Below, in pieces: positions 6,298 to 11,822 of a stretch of DNA of 11,822 bases. The stretch spans positions 1 to 11,822 of the forward strand of contig JAVHXR010000035.1 in NCBI GenBank assembly GCA_031119515.1, given 5' to 3'. The notes beneath the pieces are model-generated. The model did no database searches. It saw only the letters and a program-made list of their open reading frames with translations, and had not been told where the DNA came from. Position 1 is the first letter of the stretch, and each line of letters opens with the position of its first letter. The position numbers and the translations under genes are program-made. The stretch comes from Propionicimonas sp. Its GTDB lineage: Bacteria; Actinomycetota; Actinomycetes; Propionibacteriales; Propionibacteriaceae.

Positions 6298-6953
6298 TCC
6301 GGGTCCTGATCGTGGACGACCAGGAGATGATCCGCACCGGGCTGCGGACGATCATTGACGCACACTCCGACCTGGATGTGGTGGGGGAGACCGGGGACGC
6401 CCTCGCGGCGCTGAAGCTGCTCGGAACCCTCGGTGTCGACGTCGTGCTGATGGACATCCGGATGCCCGGCATCGACGGGGTGGAGGCCACCCGACGGATC
6501 CGCCGCACCTACCCCCCGGAGCAGCTGCGGATCCTGGTGCTGACGACTTTCGACCAGGACGAGAACGTGCTGGCGGCGGTACGGGCCGGGGCGGACGGGT
6601 TCTTCAGCAAGGGCGCGAGCCCTGCCGAGTTGACGTCAGGCATCCTGCGGGTCGCCGACGGCGGGCGCGCGATGTCCGCCACCGCGGTGGACGCGTTGTT
6701 CGACCATGTCGCCGAGGCCAAGGGCGCACCGTCGGATCCGAAGGCGGCCGCGCTGTTCACCGCGCTGACCCCGCGGGAGCTGGAGATTGTCCAGGCCATC
6801 GTGGGTGGGCTCGACAACAAACAGATCGCCGCCGAGTTGTACCTGTCGCCGTTCACGGTGAAGACCCACGCCAACCGGGCGATGATGAAGGTCGGCGCCC
6901 GCGACCGGGCACAGCTGGTGTCGCTGGCGGTGCTGGCGGGCATTCGTCCCTGA
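6294..6953 (+). CDS. NarL/LuxR-family response regulator
   Basis: 219-aa DNA-binding regulator, partner of the preceding kinase. The receiver domain (about 1-120) has the acidic pair Asp8-Asp9, the phosphoacceptor Asp54 in VLMDIRMPG, the switch threonines in LVLTTFDQ, and the conserved lysine in GFFSKG. The C-terminal LuxR helix-turn-helix (about 152-210) reads LTPRELEIVQAIVGGLDNKQ with recognition helix SPFTVKTHANRAMMKVGARD. GTG at 6294 is chosen because GAGGAGG lies about 6 nt upstream and the domain begins at the next residue; its GTGA overlaps the kinase stop. Candidate targets are the divergent membrane-protein pair and the small genes downstream, but no binding site is demonstrated. A long hairpin follows. 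Confidence 0.96.
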   Translation: MIRVLIVDDQEMIRTGLRTIIDAHSDLDVVGETGDALAALKLLGTLGVDVVLMDIRMPGIDGVEATRRIRRTYPPEQLRILVLTTFDQDENVLAAVRAGADGFFSKGASPAELTSGILRVADGGRAMSATAVDALFDHVAEAKGAPSDPKAAALFTALTPRELEIVQAIVGGLDNKQIAAELYLSPFTVKTHANRAMMKVGARDRAQLVSLAVLAGIRP

Positions 6954-7030
6954 CCTCGGCAGGGGAGAGATTCCGGCCGCGGCGGAACATTCCTCCAGCT
7001 TCGGTGAGATGGATTCAGGCGGGGAAAGGC

Positions 7031-7064
7031 AATTGGCCGCCCCATTCCCTTGGGGCGACCAATT
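7031..7064. terminator. Strong bidirectional hairpin between convergent genes
   Basis: AATTGG-C-CGCCCC (7031-7043) pairs with GGGGCG-A-CCAATT (7052-7064), giving 12 pairs and one C/A mismatch around an 8-nt loop. It lies 77 nt after the response-regulator stop and 15 nt beyond the end of the - strand 32-aa gene. Read on the - strand it is followed by a T-rich stretch (TTGCCTTTCC), so it probably ends transcription from both sides. Confidence 0.7.
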
Positions 7065-7079
7065 CGAGTTCCGAGATCG

Positions 7080-7178
7080 TCAGCGCTTACGCTTGGCGAT
7101 GCTGCGTCCGATCACGACGGCGACGATGACGACGACCACGATGATGGCGACGGTCCAGATGATGGCGGTGGCGGACAT
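7080..7178 (-). CDS. Tiny single-TM membrane protein, 32 aa
   Basis: A 32-residue protein that begins MSATAIIWTVAII, continues as a valine/isoleucine-rich helix (about residues 5-25), and ends with the basic tail GRSIAKRKR. The hydrophobic segment is long enough to cross the membrane once, and the positive tail would stay in the cytosol. The longer in-frame start at 7268 is rejected: AAGGAG lies 8 nt before the ATG at 7178, and the added residues look non-coding. The layout resembles the 27-aa gene upstream on the same strand (Ala-Ile-Trp near the start, Gly-Arg before a basic end). Function unknown; a regulator of a larger membrane protein or an envelope-stress peptide are possibilities, not conclusions. 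Confidence 0.8.
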   Translation of the reverse strand: MSATAIIWTVAIIVVVVIVAVVIGRSIAKRKR

Positions 7179-7373
7179 TTGCGTTCTCCTTTGTTTGGTG
7201 GTGAGTTTGCGGTGGTTTCCGACATCTCTAGAATTCCAAATCCCGGGAGGTGTGTGCATCGTCTGCATGAATCGATTGCCTACCGCGATCGCAGCAGTCG
7301 GCGCTACTGCTTCTGTTGTGTGTCTGCTGGCTGCGGCCCGCTCCCCCGTGGGTGAGATGGCCGGTGTGCGCGA

Positions 7374-7402
7374 GTGGCCCGGATCGCAGGGATCCGGGCC
7401 AC
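7374..7402 (-). terminator. Perfect 12-bp hairpin after the 27-aa gene
   Basis: GTGGCCCGGATC (7374-7385) and GATCCGGGCCAC (7391-7402) are exact reverse complements around a GCAGG loop. On the - strand it starts 40 nt after the stop of the 27-aa gene. No T-tract follows. It is the likely end of the 102-aa/27-aa transcript. Confidence 0.65.
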
Positions 7403-7442
7403 GGCGTCAGGAGCTCAGTGCTCTGTTGTGGATACGGCCGCA

Positions 7443-7526
7443 TCAGTGGGTGCGGGCGCTGCGGCGTCCGATGGCGAACGCGCCGACGACGGCGACGACG
7501 CCGGCCGCGATCCAGATCGCAGTCAT
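7443..7526 (-). CDS. Tiny single-TM membrane protein, 27 aa
   Basis: A 27-residue protein: MTAIWIAAGVVAVVG, then AFAIGRRSARTH and a TGA stop. Residues 3-19 form one hydrophobic helix, and the end is basic. A purine-rich ribosome site (GAGAGGAGGGGAGAC) lies directly before the ATG at 7526, much stronger than chance. It is 46 nt downstream of the 102-aa gene on the same strand, so the two are probably cotranscribed, and a 12-bp hairpin follows. It shares an architecture with the 32-aa gene further on (AI-W, Val-rich helix, IGR, basic tail), which suggests common descent or common function. It is short enough to be missed by standard gene callers. Function unknown. Confidence 0.7.
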   Translation of the reverse strand: MTAIWIAAGVVAVVGAFAIGRRSARTH

Positions 7527-7572
7527 GTCTCCCCTCCTCTCTCAGTGAGGTTGTGCTGACGGGTGCTGGCGA

Positions 7573-7881
7573 CTATCGCTTGGGGGTTGCCGACTGATCT
7601 GTGACCAGAAGGTCGCGCGCCTTTCCGAGGACGTCGTTGACAGCTTCGGCCGCCGAGTCGGGCAGTAGACCCTTCACGCGCTCGCCGAGGAAGTCGACAG
7701 CTTCGGCGGTCTTGGCGGTCAGGTTGTCGAGCCTGGCGCCGGCACTGGCCTGGTGGCGGTCGAGAGCCTGCTTGGCCCTTGCCTGGTGCTCATCGATGAG
7801 CTGGGCGACGCCGTGCTGTGGGCTTGCCGCGGGTCGGCTGCTGCGGGGTTCGTCTGCCTGGGTGGCGGAACTGTCTGTCAT
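7573..7881 (-). CDS. Small hydrophilic helical protein of unknown function, 102 aa
   Basis: 102 aa, no signal peptide or membrane segment. The first ~22 residues are Ser/Ala/Gln-rich and probably disordered. Residues 24-92 are predicted to be long amphipathic helices (VAQLIDEHQARAKQALDRHQ, then AKTAEAVDFLGERVKGLLP, then AAEAVNDVLGKARDLL). This pattern is seen in apolipoprotein-like or membrane-surface-binding helices, but I recognise no family. The ATG at 7881 is chosen because AGAGGAGACAGGG precedes it directly; the frame is open to 8205, but the upstream translation is Arg/Pro-rich and looks non-coding. It is the first gene of a short - strand unit that continues with the 27-aa membrane peptide. 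Confidence 0.75.
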   Translation of the reverse strand: MTDSSATQADEPRSSRPAASPQHGVAQLIDEHQARAKQALDRHQASAGARLDNLTAKTAEAVDFLGERVKGLLPDSAAEAVNDVLGKARDLLVTDQSATPKR

Positions 7882-8191
7882 CCCTGTCTCCTCTGGACGT
7901 GTTCTTGGTTGGCGCTTCCAGTCTCCGGAGATCTGGCAGTGCTGGCATCGTTCGGGTGGATCGACTTCGACTACTGCGAGCGCAGCAGCCGCTCGTTCGG
8001 ATCGCTGGAAGCAGCACTGCGCGCCCAGCGTGGGCGCCGAGTGCCCTGGGGAGTCCACCGGGCGGCGCCCGCGGGCACACGATCCCGAGACGCGCCGGCC
8101 CGCTGCTGTCCATCCTGCTCGTGCACGAGGCGAAGGTGCGTTGCGCCGCTGCCCCAAGGAGTACCTCGCCGGGATCAGGTACGCCGAGTAG
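7882..8191. other. Upstream region of the small-gene unit, no supported gene
   Basis: This should contain the - strand promoter of the 102-aa gene, though no clear -35/-10 pair is visible. Several overlapping frames are open on both strands, but none has a ribosome site or family motif. One + strand frame ends LRRCPKEYLAGIRYAE at a TAG (8189-8191) and then continues in the same frame into the weak ORF that follows, which may indicate a decayed gene. Confidence 0.35.
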
Positions 8192-8389
8192 GTGCCCGGC
8201 CCCAACCTCGAGCGCGCCCCGACCGCCGGTCACGTCAGGTCCGATGACACCGGTGACGACGGCCGCAACTGCGGCGTGACCGGCACCCACGACCCGGACT
8301 GGTACTACTCCTACAGCCTGCAGGAGCGCGACCTGATGCGGTCGCTCGGCTTGGCCGCCGACACCGTGGGGTCGAAGTTCGGGGACTGA
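8192..8389 (+). CDS. Weak short ORF, possible gene remnant
   Basis: 65 aa from the GTG at 8192, or 37 aa from the GTG at 8276. The second half (THDPDWYYSYSLQERDLMRS, then GLAADTVGSKFGD) uses codons that nearly all end in G or C, as real genes here do, and looks like the C-terminus of a protein. Neither start has a Shine-Dalgarno sequence or a clear promoter. The same frame continues upstream across a single TAG (8189). I recognise no family. It is either a very small gene or the 3' end of a decayed one. Confidence 0.25.
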   Translation: MPGPNLERAPTAGHVRSDDTGDDGRNCGVTGTHDPDWYYSYSLQERDLMRSLGLAADTVGSKFGD

Positions 8390-9200
8390 CTCGGACTTGC
8401 CCCGTCGGGAACCCGCGCCTGATGATCACGTCTGACCGCGAACGCTAGACCTGTGACGGAGGCACTGACCACGGTGGGATCTGGATCGTGCCAGGTGGAA
8501 CCTCCCGGTGCGCGCTCGGGTTCCCCCAGCCGCCAGTGGCCGCGGGTCGAATCAACGACGGTGGTGGCAAGGAAGGTTCTCAAGCCGCAGCTCAGCGGGG
8601 AACGGGCCGTCGCTCTCGACGGCGACGAACCGACCAGGTGACGGTGCCAGCTCCACCGACCACGAGCGTTCGCGCCTGGTCACCTGGACGCGCGCCAAGC
8701 AGTCTGGGTCAAACGACAACATCGACTAAATCGCCGGTCGGATCACCGACATGACCCGCGGGGTGATGATTTGAGGTCCGTACCTCGACGTGGATTTCCC
8801 GATTCTCCAGTCCACCAGAGGTCGACGTGTTACCTCCAGTCGCCGGTAATTGAAGTGACCACGTCCGGCCGACCGAGATGCTGGCTGGTCCACTACAGCG
8901 AAGTAGACCCGCCCCAAGGCCAGCGCGCACAATCGCGCAAAGCGCGTCATTCCGCCATTCTATGGGCCATCGACCGTCCTTTGACCCCACCAAAAACGCG
9001 GCAGGGCACGCCGGGTCATCACATGGAAGCCCGCCCCCAACGCATTCGCCCTCGCCTTCGAAGGACGAATCAACTAATGACCGCCGGGCCAGAAGCACCG
9101 TTCATCGGACACGTCGGGTCTCCGCCGTCTCGGCGGGCTGTCGTCCTCGGCCGTGGGGCACCTCCGATCGCGCAAGGGCGGCGCGCCAACAGGTCAGGCG
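8390..9200. other. About 0.8 kb without a supported gene
   Basis: Stops interrupt all frames within about 130 codons, no ORF has a ribosome site plus a recognisable motif, and base composition is less extreme than in the flanking genes (for example 8700-8990). A short inverted repeat (CCGCC-GTCTC-GGCGG) lies near 9121-9140. The stretch reads like decayed or non-coding accessory DNA between the small-gene cluster and the metal operon. Confidence 0.4.
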
Positions 9201-9214
9201 TGACTGTATAGTCA
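9201..9214 (+). promoter_or_regulatory. Palindromic operator overlapping the -10 of the metal operon
   Basis: TGACT-GTAT-AGTCA is a perfect 5-bp inverted repeat. It contains TATAGT (9207-9212), a near-consensus -10 ending 6 nt before the ATG at 9219, so the message is probably leaderless. A further TGACT half-site lies at 9223-9227. A repressor bound here would block polymerase, as expected for ArsR-family autoregulation. The assignment to this repressor is inference. Confidence 0.65.
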
Positions 9215-9218
9215 GCGC

Positions 9219-9586
9219 ATGATGACTCTTGCCTCGAGGCTCGATGTGATGAACCGGCTGGGTAGGGCCATGGCCGATCCGACCAGGTCGCGGATCCTGC
9301 TCGAGCTTCTCGAGGGGCCCGGGTACCCGGCGAGGCTCGCCGCCTCGCTGGGGCTGACCCGCACGAATGTCTCGAACCATCTCGCGTGTCTTCGCGGCTG
9401 CGGGCTGGTGGTGGCGAGTCCCGTGGGTCGGCAGACCCGGTACGAGATCGCCGACCCGCACCTGACCCGCGCCATCCAGTCGCTGGTACAGGCGGTGGTC
9501 GCGTTCGACGACGGTGAGCCGTGCCGGGACGAAGCCTGCGACGTGCCGCTGTGTTGTGGACCGGGTGCACCACGGCAGGAGCCCCG

Positions 9587-9590
<4 letters not shown>
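9219..9590 (+). CDS. cmtR: CmtR-like ArsR/SmtB metal-sensing repressor
   Basis: A 123-aa winged-helix repressor that should release DNA on binding soft metals such as Cd(II) or Pb(II). ADPTRSRILLELLEGPGYPA (19-38), LGLTRTNVSNHLACLRGCGL (recognition helix) and VGRQTRYEIAD (wing) match ArsR/SmtB, and specifically the mycobacterial CmtR sequence as I remember it. Cys57, Cys61 and Cys102 stand at the same numbers as the CmtR metal ligands. Unlike that protein, the tail adds Cys107, Cys112 and Cys113 (LCCGPG). The ATG at 9219 is used; a second ATG follows directly at 9222. There is no ribosome site, which fits a leaderless message from the -10 just upstream. The stop overlaps the ATPase start (ATGA), so the two are translationally coupled. 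Confidence 0.92.
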
Positions 9591-11710
<2,120 letters not shown>

Positions 11711-11789
11711 TCGGTCTCCTCCTCCTGGGTGCGCCCGGGCCGGCCGCAGGTTGGCGCGCGCCACTGGAGCCGATTCGAGCCTGAAGCTG

Positions 11790-11819
11790 GTGTCGTGACC
11801 CCGCGGGGGTGGCGGACAC
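11790..11819 (+). terminator. Nested hairpin after the metal ATPase, possible terminator
   Basis: ACCCC (11798-11802) pairs with GGGGT (11806-11810) around GCG, inside an outer GTGTC (11790-11794)/GACAC (11815-11819) pairing. It lies 79 nt after the ATPase stop. It could be the operon terminator, or the end of a mobile element cut by the window edge. I see no gene in 11711-11822. Confidence 0.35.
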
Positions 11820-11822
11820 GTC

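Noticed and set aside
7227..7247. XbaI, EcoRI and SmaI sites within 21 bases, like a cloning polylinker
   Set aside because: The order and spacing match no polylinker I know, and no vector sequence flanks it; chance is enough.
7267..7548. + strand frame starting MNRLPTAIAAVGATASVVCLLAA that resembles a lipoprotein signal peptide
   Set aside because: The nearest purine-rich sequence is about 15 nt or more from the ATG, the frame runs through the perfect hairpin at 7374-7402, and it is antisense to the better-supported 27-aa gene.
7882..8205. N-terminal extension of the 102-aa gene
   Set aside because: Arg/Pro-rich translation and no ribosome site at the upstream start, whereas the ATG at 7881 has a strong one.
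3446..9218. Second copy of the tRNA-Leu 3' end as an attachment site
   Set aside because: I looked for GGTTCGAGTCCC-like sequence downstream and found none inside the window, so no attL/attR pair is claimed.

Overview
The window is very GC-rich, has GTG starts, and carries several -10-like hexamers placed so that transcription would begin at the start codon (leaderless messages). It is most likely chromosomal DNA from a high-GC actinobacterium, and I lean towards Propionibacteriales. The genus cannot be fixed from this sequence alone.

Positions 1-3445 are a conserved chromosomal block on the + strand: the 3' part of thyA, a small alpha/beta hydrolase, dihydrofolate reductase, DinB (DNA polymerase IV) and a tRNA-Leu(UAG). 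ThyA and DHFR are two steps of one cycle: ThyA makes dTMP and dihydrofolate, and DHFR regenerates tetrahydrofolate. dinB follows the DHFR gene by 4 nt. Hairpins that look like terminators close thyA and the hydrolase gene.

Positions 3446-9218 look like accessory DNA behind the tRNA. First comes a frameshifted remnant of a transposase C-terminus, probably IS481-like. Next are two tandem paralogous two-TM membrane proteins of unknown function on the - strand. A NarL/DesK-type histidine kinase and response regulator run divergently from them. Beyond these, facing the regulator, are three small - strand genes: a 102-aa helical protein and two tiny single-TM proteins of 27 and 32 aa. The rest, about 1.3 kb (7882-9218), contains no gene I can support apart from one weak ORF.

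Positions 9219-11710 hold a two-gene metal-efflux operon. A CmtR-like ArsR/SmtB repressor has the Cys57/Cys61/Cys102 ligand pattern of the mycobacterial Cd/Pb sensor. It overlaps by 4 nt (ATGA) the gene for a P1B-type metal ATPase with an SPC transmembrane motif and paired-cysteine N-terminal motifs. A palindrome overlapping the repressor's own -10 suggests autoregulation.

The most interesting uncharacterised material is the tandem membrane-protein pair with its divergent two-component system, the neighbouring tiny membrane proteins, and the CCGP motifs shared by the ArsR sensor and the ATPase.
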